Source: Chloroflexota bacterium (GTDB lineage: Bacteria; Chloroflexota; Limnocylindria; Limnocylindrales; CSP1-4). From it: a stretch of DNA of 64,000 bases. The stretch lies in contig JAJZRG010000004.1 in NCBI GenBank assembly GCA_021802825.1, positions 87,475-151,474 on the forward strand. Reading direction: 5' to 3'. Of the stretch, positions 40,409 through 49,422 are shown piece after piece (position 1 is the stretch's first letter; each line of letters begins with the position of its first letter). The notes below the pieces were generated by a model that was not told where the DNA came from, ran no database searches, and was given only the letters and a program-made list of their open reading frames with translations. A program made the translations under genes and the position numbers.

Positions 40409-42523
40409 GTGACCCGACCCGCCCAACCCGACGACCTGTACCGACTCCACATCCCGACCGAGCCCGCGGTCTCGCCCGACGGCACGCTGGTCGCTTTCAC
40501 CGTCACCCGATCGGCCACCGGGCGTGACGGCTATCGCGCCTCAATCTGGGCCGCGCCCCACGACGGCAGCGCGCCTGCGCGTCGGCTCACGTACAGCCCC
40601 CGCTCGGACGGCCACGCCCGGTTCTCGCCCGACGGCCGAACGCTGGCGTTCCTCTCGGACCGGCGGCTCAGGGTCGAGGACGAGCCCGAGCTCGAGGACA
40701 GGAGGGATCGCCAGGACGGCACGCAGGTCCACCTGCTGCCGCTCGATGGGGGCGAGGCCCGCCGGCTCACCGACCTGCCGCGTGGCGTCGACACGTTCGA
40801 GTTGTCGCCCGACGGCCGGACGCTTGCGGTGCTCACGTCATCGCTCGGTGCCACCCGCCAGCTCGACGCCCGCCGGCGCGGCCGGCCCTCCCCGCCCAAG
40901 CCGGGCGAGACTCCCCTGTCGGACTACCGCTTCATCGACAAGCTTGGCTACCAGTACAACGGAACCGGGTTCATCGACGACAAGGACGCCCACCTCTGGC
41001 TGGTGGACGCGGTCACGGGCGAGGCGCGCCAGCTGGTCGCCGGGCCGACGCCCGAGAGCGACATCGCCTGGTCGCCCGACGGCACCCGGATCGCCTTCGC
41101 CGCCAACCGCCACCCGCGGGCCGACATCCTCGCCCGGAGCTCGATCCTCACGGTGGACGTGGCGAGCGGCGCGGTCACGACCGTGGCGGGGGGTGCGGAC
41201 GCCGCGTTCCGCAAGCCGTGCTGGACGCGGGACGGCGCCTCGATCCTCGCCCTCGGCGAGCGCTCACCGAGGGCGGACTACCGGACGGGGATCTGGCGGT
41301 TCGCCGCCGACGGCTCGGACGCGGCTGGCGGCGTGGACCTGCTGGCCCGCAGCGAGCTCAAGCCCGACGCCGGGATGAGCAGCGACGTGGCGATCGGGGA
41401 GGCGGCCCATGTCTGGCCGGCCGCCGACGGCACCGCCGCCCTGTTCGCCGCCCCCGTGGACGGCAGCTACGAGCTGTGGCGCGTCTCGCTGGCGGGCGAC
41501 GAGGCGCCGGAGCGGCTCACGAGGGGTCACCACTACCTGTCGGGCTGGAGCGCCGCGGCGGTCGACGGCGAGGACGTGGTCGCAGGGGTCGTCTCCGCCC
41601 CGACCGCCCCGCCCGAGGTCCACGCGCTCGACGCCGGCTCTGGCCAGGAGCGGCGCCTTCGGCGGCTGACCGCGCTCAACGCGGAGCTGGCGGCGGAAAT
41701 CGCCTGGGTCGAGCCGCAGGAGCGCCGCTGGACGAGCGACAGCAACGAGATCCAGGGCTGGCTGTACCCGGCGGGCCAGGGCGCGCAGCCGATGGCCCTC
41801 GAGATCCACGGCGGCCCGCACACCCTGTACGGCTGGAGCCCGACGCTTGAGTGGCAGGTCCTCGCCGGCGCCGGCGTGTCGGTGCTGGCTGCCAATCCGC
41901 GCGGCTCGGAGGGGTACGGCGAGGCGTTCAACCGCGGCAACCTGGGCGACTGGGGGGACGGGCCGATGGCCGACCTGATGGTTGGCGTGGACCAGGCGGT
42001 CGCGGACGGCCTGGCCGACCCTGAGCGACTCGGCGTGACCGGCGGTTCGTACGGCGGCTACCTGACGAACTGGATCGTCGGCCGGACGCAGCGGTTCCGC
42101 GCGGCCGTGACGTGCCGGTCCGTGGCGGACATGTCGATGCTGTTCCTCACGGGCGACATCTCGAGCGCCGAGTGGGCCCAGGTCGAGTTCGGCCGGCTGC
42201 CCTGGGAGGATCCGGCCTACTTCTGGTCGATCTCGCCGCTGTCGCTCGCGCCAAACGTGCGGACCCCGCTGCTGATCCAGCACGCGGAGCGCGACCTCCG
42301 CTGCACGGTGGGCCAGGCGGAGGCGCTGTTCACGGTGCTCCGGACGCTCCGACGGCCGGTGCGCCTCATGCGCGTGCCCGAGGAGAACCACGAGCTCACG
42401 AGGTCAGGGACGCCGTTCCGCCGCGCCGAGAACCTGGTCCAGGTGCGCGACTGGTTCGTCCACTACCTCGTCAAGGGCGAGCGGAGGCTCCCGGCTGCGC
42501 CGAGGAACCGTGCCGGGCACTGA
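40409..42523 (+). CDS. S9 family prolyl oligopeptidase-like serine peptidase
   Basis: A 704-residue cytoplasmic peptidase of the acylaminoacyl-peptidase/DPP type. The N-terminal beta-propeller (about 15-430) shows WD40-like TolB-type repeats (FSPDGRTLAFLSDRR, LSPDGRTLAVL, WSPDGTRIAFAANR). The alpha/beta hydrolase domain (about 440-690) has the nucleophile Ser in VTGGSYGGYLTNW. The catalytic Asp is likely in HAERDLRC, and the His in PEENHELTRSG. HGGPHTLYGWSPTLEWQ is the conserved oxyanion-side segment. GTG at 40409 has GGAGGA 2 bp closer than usual. It faces a second S9 peptidase across a 209-bp convergent gap. Confidence 0.92.
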   Translation: MTRPAQPDDLYRLHIPTEPAVSPDGTLVAFTVTRSATGRDGYRASIWAAPHDGSAPARRLTYSPRSDGHARFSPDGRTLAFLSDRRLRVEDEPELEDRRDRQDGTQVHLLPLDGGEARRLTDLPRGVDTFELSPDGRTLAVLTSSLGATRQLDARRRGRPSPPKPGETPLSDYRFIDKLGYQYNGTGFIDDKDAHLWLVDAVTGEARQLVAGPTPESDIAWSPDGTRIAFAANRHPRADILARSSILTVDVASGAVTTVAGGADAAFRKPCWTRDGASILALGERSPRADYRTGIWRFAADGSDAAGGVDLLARSELKPDAGMSSDVAIGEAAHVWPAADGTAALFAAPVDGSYELWRVSLAGDEAPERLTRGHHYLSGWSAAAVDGEDVVAGVVSAPTAPPEVHALDAGSGQERRLRRLTALNAELAAEIAWVEPQERRWTSDSNEIQGWLYPAGQGAQPMALEIHGGPHTLYGWSPTLEWQVLAGAGVSVLAANPRGSEGYGEAFNRGNLGDWGDGPMADLMVGVDQAVADGLADPERLGVTGGSYGGYLTNWIVGRTQRFRAAVTCRSVADMSMLFLTGDISSAEWAQVEFGRLPWEDPAYFWSISPLSLAPNVRTPLLIQHAERDLRCTVGQAEALFTVLRTLRRPVRLMRVPEENHELTRSGTPFRRAENLVQVRDWFVHYLVKGERRLPAAPRNRAGH

Positions 42524-42690
42524 GCCGAGGGCCTGGGGCATGAGCGGCGCTGATTCGCCCGGCGGGTCGCGCTCCCGCGGGGCGCCGGATCCCACCGCGA
42601 GGTGGGCCGCCAGCTCGGCGCCCGCAGGCCCTCCTGTGGACCGCCGATCGTGACGGCGCGAGGGCCCTCTGGACAGGGCCGAACGGGGCA

Positions 42691-42720
42691 GACCGGATCG
42701 GACCGGAGCGGACCGGATCG
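42691..42720. repeat. Three tandem 10-bp repeats GACCGGATCG
   Basis: Units GACCGGATCG, GACCGGAGCG and GACCGGATCG lie head to tail in the gap between the two convergent S9 peptidase genes. It is a simple tandem repeat without recognisable function. No terminator with a T tract is visible in this gap. Confidence 0.8.
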
Positions 42721-42732
42721 AACGCGCCCGGC

Positions 42733-44559
42733 TCAGCCGGACGGCAGGTGCCGCTCGATCCCCTCGAGACGTGTCGTGCCGGGCACCGTGCGGGTCAGGA
42801 AGTCCAACACGATGGCCGCCTGGCGCAGCTTCTCGTCCGTGTCGAACGAGGAGTGCCCCGTCGAGTAGGTGTAGACCTCGGGCGTGGCGCCCCGCTCGCG
42901 CATCCGGCCGACGTAGTTCCAGATCTGGCGGATGGGGCAGCGCGAGTCGTTTTCCCCTGCGAGGATCAGCAGCGGCGCGCGGACGGCGTCCACATAGGTC
43001 ATCGGGTTGCGCTCGCGGAACAGCTCTGGCGCGGTGACGGGGTCGCCGCCGAACAGCGCACGGTCGAGCGCCTGCAGCGAGGGCGCCTCGTCCTCGAACG
43101 CCGCCACGTAGTCCGCGACGGGGACGCCCGCCACCAATGACGTCCAGCGGTCGGGGTGCCGGCCGGCGCCAAGGAGCGTCACGTAGCCGCCCCACGACCA
43201 GCCCGCGAGCACCGCCCGCGCCGGGTCCGCGAGGCCGCGCGCCACGAGGTCGTCGAGCCCAGCCAGCACGTCCTCCAGCTCGAGGAAGCCGACGTTGCCG
43301 ATGAGGGCGTCGCGCCACGCGGGCCCGAACCCCTCGGAGCCGCGGTAGTTGACCATGGCGACGAGGAAGCCGGCATCGACATAGGAGAGGATGTCCGGTC
43401 CCCAGTGATCGCGGTCGTACATGTGCGGGCCGCCGTGGACTCGCATGATGACCGGGTGGGGGCCGTCACCCGGCGGGCGGACGATGAACCCGTGCACCCG
43501 CTGGCCGTGCGGGTTGGCGAAGAACCAGCTCTCGAAGCCTCGGCCGGCAGGTGCACGCGGCCCGTCAGGCTCCAGGAGCGGGGTGGCCCGCCCGATCGCC
43601 TGGAGCTGGGCCGGGTGCTCGCCGTTCTGGACGCGGTACCAGACGTCGCCGTCCGGGCGGACAGCGGCCGCCGTGATCGAGCCCGGCTCTGACGGCAGCA
43701 GCACGGTCTCGCCCGACGCGATGTCGTGGCGATGTAGCCGATGCCGGCCCTCGACCAGCTGGAGCAGCAGGACCGCAGAGGCATCGGGCCACCACCCGGC
43801 GATCTCGACGTCGCCGTTGAGCCCGGTGGGGAGGTCCGTCACGAGGCCCGTCCGGACGTCCCAGAGGGCCGGCCGCCGCTCGCCCGACCGCTCGTGGGTG
43901 ATCGCAACGCGGGCGTCTCCCGCGACCGGCGAGAAGCCTTGGCTGCTGATGCCAACGCCCTCCCAACGGAGGTCCGCGACCGTCGTCCCGTCGGACGCGT
44001 CAATCGCGCGCAGGGCCGTGTGATGGACGTCCCCGTCCTCGGCGTGCTCGAATACCACCACGGACTCGTCGGCGGACAGGGCCCTGTCGTCCGCCCCGAG
44101 GTGCAGCATCTCGGGATGCGCGTGGAGGCAGCGCGCCTCGGCCCCGTCCTCCGAGACCCAGATCGAGAAGCGCTCCGCCGTGCTGATCCCCACGATCGTG
44201 CGCCGACGGCCGATGGCGAGCCCCTCGTCCCAGCCCTCGGGCACGCCCGCCACTAGCGGCTCCGGGGCGCTGTCCACGTCGTCGAATGGCGCGACCACCC
44301 AGTGGCCCGACTCCGCGCCTGTCGCGTCGAGGAACCACACGATGCCGCTGCCGTCTGGCGTCGGACGGCCGCCCAGCACGCCCACCGGATCGTGGGTGAC
44401 CTGTCGACGGCGGCCAGTCAGGCGGTCCCAGGCGTAGAGCTGGTAGGAGCCGCTCTCCGTGGACGCGATCGCCAGGCGGTCGGGGGCGTTAGGAGACCAT
44501 GCAGGAAAGGACAGGATCGGCGCGCGGAAGCGGGCCTCCCAGGCGGGTAAGTCAGGCAT
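42733..44559 (-). CDS. S9 family prolyl oligopeptidase-like serine peptidase (second copy)
   Basis: A 608-residue peptidase with a beta-propeller N-terminal half and an alpha/beta hydrolase C-terminal half. The nucleophile is in VLAGWSWGGYVTLLGA. The Asp is likely in LAGENDSRCPI, and the His in YSTGHSSFDTDEK. HGGPHMYDRDHWG and VNYRGSEGFGPAWRDAL are diagnostic for S9. It shares little sequence with the neighbour at 40409 and has a shorter propeller, so it is not a recent duplicate. TACCCT (44572-44567) ends 7 bp before the ATG, again suggesting leaderless transcription. Confidence 0.92.
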   Translation of the reverse strand: MPDLPAWEARFRAPILSFPAWSPNAPDRLAIASTESGSYQLYAWDRLTGRRRQVTHDPVGVLGGRPTPDGSGIVWFLDATGAESGHWVVAPFDDVDSAPEPLVAGVPEGWDEGLAIGRRRTIVGISTAERFSIWVSEDGAEARCLHAHPEMLHLGADDRALSADESVVVFEHAEDGDVHHTALRAIDASDGTTVADLRWEGVGISSQGFSPVAGDARVAITHERSGERRPALWDVRTGLVTDLPTGLNGDVEIAGWWPDASAVLLLQLVEGRHRLHRHDIASGETVLLPSEPGSITAAAVRPDGDVWYRVQNGEHPAQLQAIGRATPLLEPDGPRAPAGRGFESWFFANPHGQRVHGFIVRPPGDGPHPVIMRVHGGPHMYDRDHWGPDILSYVDAGFLVAMVNYRGSEGFGPAWRDALIGNVGFLELEDVLAGLDDLVARGLADPARAVLAGWSWGGYVTLLGAGRHPDRWTSLVAGVPVADYVAAFEDEAPSLQALDRALFGGDPVTAPELFRERNPMTYVDAVRAPLLILAGENDSRCPIRQIWNYVGRMRERGATPEVYTYSTGHSSFDTDEKLRQAAIVLDFLTRTVPGTTRLEGIERHLPSG

Positions 44560-44620
44560 GGCGCGCAGGGTAACCGAGCCGACTCACGCGCCGCTTATCC
44601 GACGCGCAGGGGCCGCGTGC

Positions 44621-45100
44621 CTATCTCGGCACCGCGAGCGCGAGGGCCCAGCGCGCGCTCGGGGTGAGCGGCAGCAACGCGACCTCGTCGAGCGGGATCC
44701 AACGGGCGAGGTCGGACGAGCCGTGCGTCTCGTCGCGCAGCTCGCCGCCCCGGAGCGTGGCCCGGTAGAGGATGCCGATCGCCTGGATCCGGTGGCCCGT
44801 CTCGGTCTCGCCTGGCTCAAGCACGGCTGAGCGGATGCCCAGCAGCTCGCCCAGCTCCACGTCGAGCCCGGTCTCCTCGCGGACCTCGCGGACCGCCGCG
44901 CGCGGCGGGTCCTCGCCGAACCGGAGCCCGCCGCCCGGCAGCGTCCAGTGCCCGCGACCGGGAAGGTGGCTCGCCACGCGGCACAGCAGCACCAGGCCGT
45001 CGCGCTCGCACCAGACGTAGGCGGCTGGGCGCACCCGCTGCACCACGCCGTCCGGGCCGATGAACCGCCGCATGCGGGCGGGCAGCGCGCTGTCGGTCAT
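44621..45100 (-). CDS. Nudix hydrolase
   Basis: A 159-residue pyrophosphohydrolase of the Nudix superfamily. The Nudix box is complete: GGGLRFGEDPPRAAVREVREETG with the REVREE core that binds magnesium. PAAYVWCERDGLVLLCR precedes it and WIPLDEVALLPLTP closes the fold. The substrate (nucleotide sugar, dNTP or other) cannot be read from the sequence. AAGGA lies 8 bp before the ATG at 45100, which fixes the start against a longer frame. It stands between the S9 peptidase and the Gfo/Idh/MocA gene on the same strand. Confidence 0.9.
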   Translation of the reverse strand: MTDSALPARMRRFIGPDGVVQRVRPAAYVWCERDGLVLLCRVASHLPGRGHWTLPGGGLRFGEDPPRAAVREVREETGLDVELGELLGIRSAVLEPGETETGHRIQAIGILYRATLRGGELRDETHGSSDLARWIPLDEVALLPLTPSARWALALAVPR

Positions 45101-45213
45101 GCCGCAATCCTTGCACGTCGCGACGGTGGCGCGCTGACGGCCGACGACGGGGTCGGGGAGAGCGAGAGCGGGCGGGGCCGGCTGCAGCGGCCCTGGCGAG
45201 GCCGTTCCCTCCG

Positions 45214-46245
45214 CTACGCCGTGACCTCGGACAGCCGGACCGGCCGGTTCTCGCGCCACGACCGCGTGCAGGCGACCGCCAGCCGCAGCGTCTCGAGCGC
45301 GTCCTCCGGGCCGGGTAGCGGCGTCCGCCCGGCCGCGAGGTCGGCGAAGAACGCCTGGAGCTCGCGCTGGTAAGCGGTGTCGAAGCGGTCGAAGAAGTCG
45401 GCGTAGAGGTCGTGGTCCTCGGCCACGTTGCGCGCGACCGTGGCCGGCGTCTTGCGCCCGGCGTCGATCGAGACCTTGGCGATCGAGCCGCTGACCTCGG
45501 CCCGGATGTCGTAGCCCCAGGTCGAGTGCCGCGCCGTCTCGATCACGCCCATGGCCCCGTTGCGGAACCGGAGCATGATCGCGGCGGTGTCCCAGTCGTT
45601 CGCCTGGGTGAACCGCTCGTCGAACAGCGTGGCCGCCCAGGCGTGGACCTCATCGACCTCGCCCACCAGGAAGCGCGCGAGGTCGAGGTCGTGGACTGAC
45701 ATGTCGAGGAAGGAGCCGCCGGCGTGGAGCAGGAACTCGAGCGGCGGCGGGTTCACGTCGCGGGAGTAGGCGTGGAACTGCTCGATCCGCCCCAGCTCGC
45801 CGCGCTCGATCAGCTCCTTGGCGCGTAGGTAGCCGGGGTCATAGCGGCGCATGAACCCCACCGCCACCGGGATGCCCGTCTCGCGCCACAGGTCGACGAT
45901 CCGCTGCGTGTCCGCGAGCTCCTGCGCGATGGGCTTCTCGGTCCAGACCGCCTTGCCCGCGCGCAGCGCCGCCTCGATCAGCGGGGCGTGGGTCGAGGTG
46001 GGCGTGACGATGACGACCGCTTCCACCTCAGGGTCGTGGACCGCCTCGACCGGGTCCAGCGTCCAGCGGCGCGCGTGAGCGACCTCCATGCCACGCCGGG
46101 CCGAGGCCTCGACGGGGTCGGCCACGACCACGACGTCCGCATTGTCGATCCCGGCCAGCGTCCGCATGTGCGTCTGCGCCATGCGGCCGGCGCCGAGCAC
46201 GGCCACGCCGATGCGCTTGGGGTCCTTGACCACGAAGCCGCCCAT
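45214..46245 (-). CDS. Gfo/Idh/MocA family oxidoreductase (inositol 2-dehydrogenase-like)
   Basis: A 343-residue NAD(P)-dependent sugar or inositol dehydrogenase. The Rossmann motif is VAVLGAGRMAQTHMRTLAG. EKPIAQ carries the conserved Lys-Pro, and GGSFLDMSVHDLDLARFLVGE contains the catalytic Asp and His typical of inositol 2-dehydrogenases. VGFMRRYDPGYLRAKELI is also characteristic of the IolG group. An in-frame GTG at 46275 is an alternative start. It is divergent from a PfkB sugar kinase gene, and a LacI-type operator covers its predicted transcription start, so the pair may belong to myo-inositol or related sugar catabolism. Confidence 0.88.
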   Translation of the reverse strand: MGGFVVKDPKRIGVAVLGAGRMAQTHMRTLAGIDNADVVVVADPVEASARRGMEVAHARRWTLDPVEAVHDPEVEAVVIVTPTSTHAPLIEAALRAGKAVWTEKPIAQELADTQRIVDLWRETGIPVAVGFMRRYDPGYLRAKELIERGELGRIEQFHAYSRDVNPPPLEFLLHAGGSFLDMSVHDLDLARFLVGEVDEVHAWAATLFDERFTQANDWDTAAIMLRFRNGAMGVIETARHSTWGYDIRAEVSGSIAKVSIDAGRKTPATVARNVAEDHDLYADFFDRFDTAYQRELQAFFADLAAGRTPLPGPEDALETLRLAVACTRSWRENRPVRLSEVTA

Positions 46246-46287
46246 CTCTGCCCACTCCCGTCCTGGTGTCGCCACGCCGTGCCAAGC

Positions 46288-46311
46288 GGCAATCGATTAC
46301 ACGAGATTGTA
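46288..46311 (-). promoter_or_regulatory. Promoter with LacI-family-like operator for the oxidoreductase gene
   Basis: On the minus strand TACAAT (46311-46306) is a good -10 element. Directly downstream, 46288-46301 reads GGCAATCGATTACA on the plus strand. It matches the LacI-family consensus TGTAATCGATTACA at 11 of 14 positions around a perfect AATCGATT core. The operator covers the expected transcription start, a repressing position. No LacI gene is in the window. Confidence 0.55.
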
Positions 46312-46393
46312 GCCAGCGGCCGAGCGGACGGCAGGGCGCTGGCGCCGGCGCCGGCCCGGGCGTTGGGCGAGGTGGGTGCCATAATGGCCGGGT

Positions 46394-47380
46394 GTGCAGC
46401 CACCGACCCGCCGCGCCCTCCGGAGCGCGCCCAGCCTTCGGGCCAGTGGGGTTGGCGTGATCGTCGTGGCGGGGGACGCCCTGGTTGACCTGATCGTGCG
46501 GGCAGACGGCTCCATCACGGCGGTCCCGGGCGGCGGCCCCTACAACAGCGCCCGCGCGATCGGGCGGCTGGGCGTGGCCGTATCGTGGATCGGCGGCCTG
46601 TCATCGGACCGGTTCGGGCAGGCGCTGGAGGCCGGCCTGACGGGTGCCGGCGTGGACCTGTCGATGGCCCAGCGCACGGAGCTGCCGACGACGCTCGCGC
46701 TCGCCGAGATCGGCCTGGACGGGGCAGCGTCCTATCGCTTCTACACCGACGCAACGTCGGCGCCTGCCGTCCTGCCGGAGCCGCTGGCCGGCGGGCTGCC
46801 GGCCGGGACCGACGCGGTCCTCACCGGCACGCTGGGCTTCGTGCTCGAGCCCATGGCGACGACCCTCGAGGCGATGGTGGCGGCGCTGCCGCCCGGCCTG
46901 CTGCTGATGATCGACCCCAACTGCCGCCCGTCGATCACCCGGGACCCCGACACCTTCCGGGCTCGCCTGACGCGCGTGCTGGCGCGCGCGGACGTTGTCA
47001 AGGTGAGCACCGAGGATCTCGCCTTCCTCCTCCCCGGGTCGTCCACGCAGGCCGCCACCGCCTGGGTGCAGGCGCTCGGCCCGCGCGTGGTGCTGATCAC
47101 CGACGGCCCCTCGCCAGTGCGTGTCCTCATCGACGGCAAGGAGCACCTCGTTCCGGCACCGCGGGTCGAGGTCGTGGACACGATCGGGGCAGGGGACACC
47201 TTTGGGGGCGCCTTCCTCGCGTGTCTCGTCCAGGGTGGCGGCGGCCGCCACTCCGCGGGGGATCCCGACGCCGTCCTGCGGGCCGCGCGCTTCGCCGTGT
47301 GCGCCTCGGCCTTCGTGTGCGAGCACGCTGGCGCCAACCCGCCGACCTTGGCCGAGCTCGGGGGCTGGCCGGTCGCCTGA
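46394..47380 (+). CDS. PfkB family carbohydrate kinase
   Basis: A 328-residue ribokinase/fructokinase-type enzyme. GDALVDLIVRADGSITAVPGGGPYNSARAIGRLG is the PfkB N-terminal signature with the GG switch. DPNCRPSITRD lies mid-protein, and VEVVDTIGAGDTFGGAFLA contains the catalytic Asp and the anion hole. The closest general resemblance is to fructokinases. GTG at 46394 is preferred because CATAAT (46380-46385) ends 8 bp before it in the leaderless pattern of this genome. GTG at 46457, nearer the first conserved strand, is the alternative. It is divergent from the Gfo/Idh/MocA gene. Confidence 0.9.
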   Translation: MQPPTRRALRSAPSLRASGVGVIVVAGDALVDLIVRADGSITAVPGGGPYNSARAIGRLGVAVSWIGGLSSDRFGQALEAGLTGAGVDLSMAQRTELPTTLALAEIGLDGAASYRFYTDATSAPAVLPEPLAGGLPAGTDAVLTGTLGFVLEPMATTLEAMVAALPPGLLLMIDPNCRPSITRDPDTFRARLTRVLARADVVKVSTEDLAFLLPGSSTQAATAWVQALGPRVVLITDGPSPVRVLIDGKEHLVPAPRVEVVDTIGAGDTFGGAFLACLVQGGGGRHSAGDPDAVLRAARFAVCASAFVCEHAGANPPTLAELGGWPVA

Positions 47381-47430
47381 CGCAACCTGGTCCCCGGGTC
47401 GGCCCCGCACAGGGGCTCCGGCGTCGCCCA

Positions 47431-47594
47431 GTCGCCTGGCAGGCGACGATTCCCGGCATCGGAGCGACATTCGTCGCCCGCGAGGCGACGACCCGACTGC
47501 GACCGCCAGCCCTGGAGCCTCTAGCGCGTCGAATCGTCGCCCGGCCGGCGACGAACCGACGGCCGAAGGCCGAATCCGTCGCCGCTGAGGCGAA
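47431..47594. repeat. Cluster of palindromic TCGTCGCC-N5-GGCGACGA elements (cluster 2)
   Basis: Four hairpins: 47431-47447 (stem GTCGCCT/AGGCGAC), 47471-47491 and 47534-47554 (each an 8-bp stem TCGTCGCC/GGCGACGA with a 5-base loop), and a weaker one at 47578-47594. Spacing is 40-63 bp. They fill the first half of the 430-bp gap between the PfkB kinase and the TetR gene. They match the family at 40087-40260. Confidence 0.75.
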
Positions 47595-47742
47595 TGGCCC
47601 TCCGAGGCCAGCAGCCTGCGGAGCCGAGCAGCCGCCGGCGGTCGCCAGACGTCGCTCTCCTGCGTGCCCTTCGGCCCAGCGGATCGGGCCCCAGGAGGCC
47701 CCGCTCAGGACGCTTGGCAGAACCGGTCTTGGCGACACCGCG

Positions 47743-47765
47743 TATAATTCGACCGACAGTCGGTC
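47743..47765 (+). promoter_or_regulatory. TetR-type operator next to a consensus -10 element
   Basis: TATAAT (47743-47748) is followed by the perfect inverted repeat GACCGAC-A-GTCGGTC (47751-47765). The operator sits at the expected transcription start, 45 bp before the TetR gene. This is the classical layout for autorepression of a TetR gene and its transporter operon. No clear -35 is seen. Confidence 0.7.
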
Positions 47766-47810
47766 GGAGAATCCGAATCGACCACTGCCCGGAGCAGTCG
47801 AGGCGCCTTC

Positions 47811-48494
47811 ATGGCCCGCACGCGCAACGCAAGCGTCCACGCCGTCCGCCGCGACGAGATTCTCGATGTTGCAGAGCGCCTGATCCGCACGCGCGGCTAC
47901 GAGGCCATGAGCATCCAGAGCGTCCAGGACGAGCTGCGCTGCTCGCGCGGTGCCCTGTACCACTACTTCGGCTCGAAGGAGGCCCTCCTGGGCGCGGTGA
48001 TCGACCGGATGACCGCGAGCGGGATGGCGATCCTGGGGCCGATCGCGAACGATCCGCAGCTGTGCGCCGTCGAGAAGCTCCAGACCCTGTTCGCCACCGC
48101 CGGCAACTGGAAGGCCCAGCGCCGAGACCTGCTCCTGCCGGTCATCCGCAACTGGTACGCGCCCGGCAACGACGTCACGCGCGTCCGAGCGGAGGCAGCA
48201 GCCTTCGAGCAATTCCGGCCGCTGATGGCCCGGATCCTGCGCCAGGGCGTGGCCGAGGGGTCCATGAACGTCTCCTCCGCCGACCATGCCGCCGTCATCC
48301 TCAGCGCGCTCCTCGCAGGCTCGACCGATGCCATCCGCCGCCTGCTCCTCGACCGGCTCGACGGCCGCGTCCCCTATGAGGAGGTCGAACGGTTCATTCG
48401 CGCCTACGACGAGGCGATCGAGCGGATCCTGGGCCTGGCGCCCGGGAGCCTCACGCTGATCGACCCCGATGCCATGCGCCTCTGGTTCGCCTGA
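47811..48494 (+). CDS. TetR/AcrR family transcriptional regulator
   Basis: A 227-residue repressor. The N-terminal helix-turn-helix (about 14-60) reads RRDEILDVAERLIRTRGYEAMSIQSVQDELRCSRGALYHYFGSKE in family pattern. The C-terminal domain, about 165 residues and all helical, should bind a small ligand and form the dimer. The likely operator lies at 47751-47765. The gene is followed after 13 bp by an ABC exporter pair, so it probably represses its own operon until the exported compound is sensed. Confidence 0.93.
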   Translation: MARTRNASVHAVRRDEILDVAERLIRTRGYEAMSIQSVQDELRCSRGALYHYFGSKEALLGAVIDRMTASGMAILGPIANDPQLCAVEKLQTLFATAGNWKAQRRDLLLPVIRNWYAPGNDVTRVRAEAAAFEQFRPLMARILRQGVAEGSMNVSSADHAAVILSALLAGSTDAIRRLLLDRLDGRVPYEEVERFIRAYDEAIERILGLAPGSLTLIDPDAMRLWFA

Positions 48495-48507
48495 GGAAGG
48501 AGCGCCC

Positions 48508-49422
48508 ATGACTCCCATCATCACCCTCGAGAAGCTCACCAAGTCCTACGGCAAGAGCCGCGGGATCATCGACGTGGACCTCGAAGTCGAGCGGGGCGAG
48601 GTCTTCGGCTTCCTGGGCCCCAATGGGGCGGGGAAGACCACCACCATCCGCACGATGCTCGACCTCATCCGGCCCACCAGCGGCCGGGCGCTCGTCTTCG
48701 GCATCGAGTCCAGCGTCGACCCGGTGTCGATCCACAGGCGCATCGGCTACATCCCGGGCGAGTTCGCCCTCTACGACCGGCTGACCGGCCGGCAGACCCT
48801 CGAGTACTTCGCGAACCTGCGAGGCGGCGTCGACCCCGCGTACCAGGCCTCGCTCATCGAGCGCTTCGAGCTCGAGGCCGGCAAGCGGTTCAAGGAGTAC
48901 AGCAAGGGCAACAAGCAGAAGGTCGGCGTCATCGCCGCCCTCCAGCACCGGCCCGAGCTCCTGATCCTCGACGAGCCCACGTCGGGCCTCGACCCGCTGG
49001 TCCAGCAGACCTTCTTCACGACCCTCCGCGAGCACGTGGCGGGCGGCGCCACCGTGTTCCTGAGCTCGCACATCCTGTCCGAGGTGGAGAAGAGCTGCCA
49101 GCGGGTGGCGATCATCCGCGACGGCCGGCTCGTGAAGCTTGGCACCGTTGACGGCCTGCGCGACCTCGCGCACCACCAGGTCGAGCTGCGGTTCGCGGGT
49201 GCCGTCCCGTCGGACACGTTCGCGCACATCGCGGGTGTCAGTGACATCGTCGCCGAGGACCACACGCTCCGCATGCGCGTCGCGGGCCCCATCACGCCGG
49301 TGGTGCGCGCCGCCGCCCAGTTCGAGCTGCTCGACTTCGTCTCCCGCGAGCCCTCGCTCGAGGAGACGTTCCTCGCGCAGTACGGCCGCGAGGCCGCAGG
49401 GGCAGGAACCGATGACCGCTGA
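48508..49422 (+). CDS. ABC transporter ATP-binding protein
   Basis: A 304-residue drug-export-type ATPase. It has Walker [15 protein letters not shown]-loop YIPGEFALYDRLTG, signature YSKGNKQKVGVIAAL, Walker B LLILDEPTSGLDP and the His switch SSHILSEVEK. A C-terminal domain of about 90 residues ends in REPSLEETFLAQYG. GAAGGAG precedes the ATG at 48508. It lies between the TetR gene and a permease that overlaps it by 11 bp. Confidence 0.93.
   Translation: MTPIITLEKLTKSYGKSRGIIDVDLEVERGEVFGFLGPNGAGKTTTIRTMLDLIRPTSGRALVFGIESSVDPVSIHRRIGYIPGEFALYDRLTGRQTLEYFANLRGGVDPAYQASLIERFELEAGKRFKEYSKGNKQKVGVIAALQHRPELLILDEPTSGLDPLVQQTFFTTLREHVAGGATVFLSSHILSEVEKSCQRVAIIRDGRLVKLGTVDGLRDLAHHQVELRFAGAVPSDTFAHIAGVSDIVAEDHTLRMRVAGPITPVVRAAAQFELLDFVSREPSLEETFLAQYGREAAGAGTDDR

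Noticed and set aside
40409..44559. The two S9 peptidases as a recent duplication
   Set aside because: They differ in length, propeller sequence and nucleophile motif (GGSYGGY versus GWSWGGY), so they are distant paralogues.
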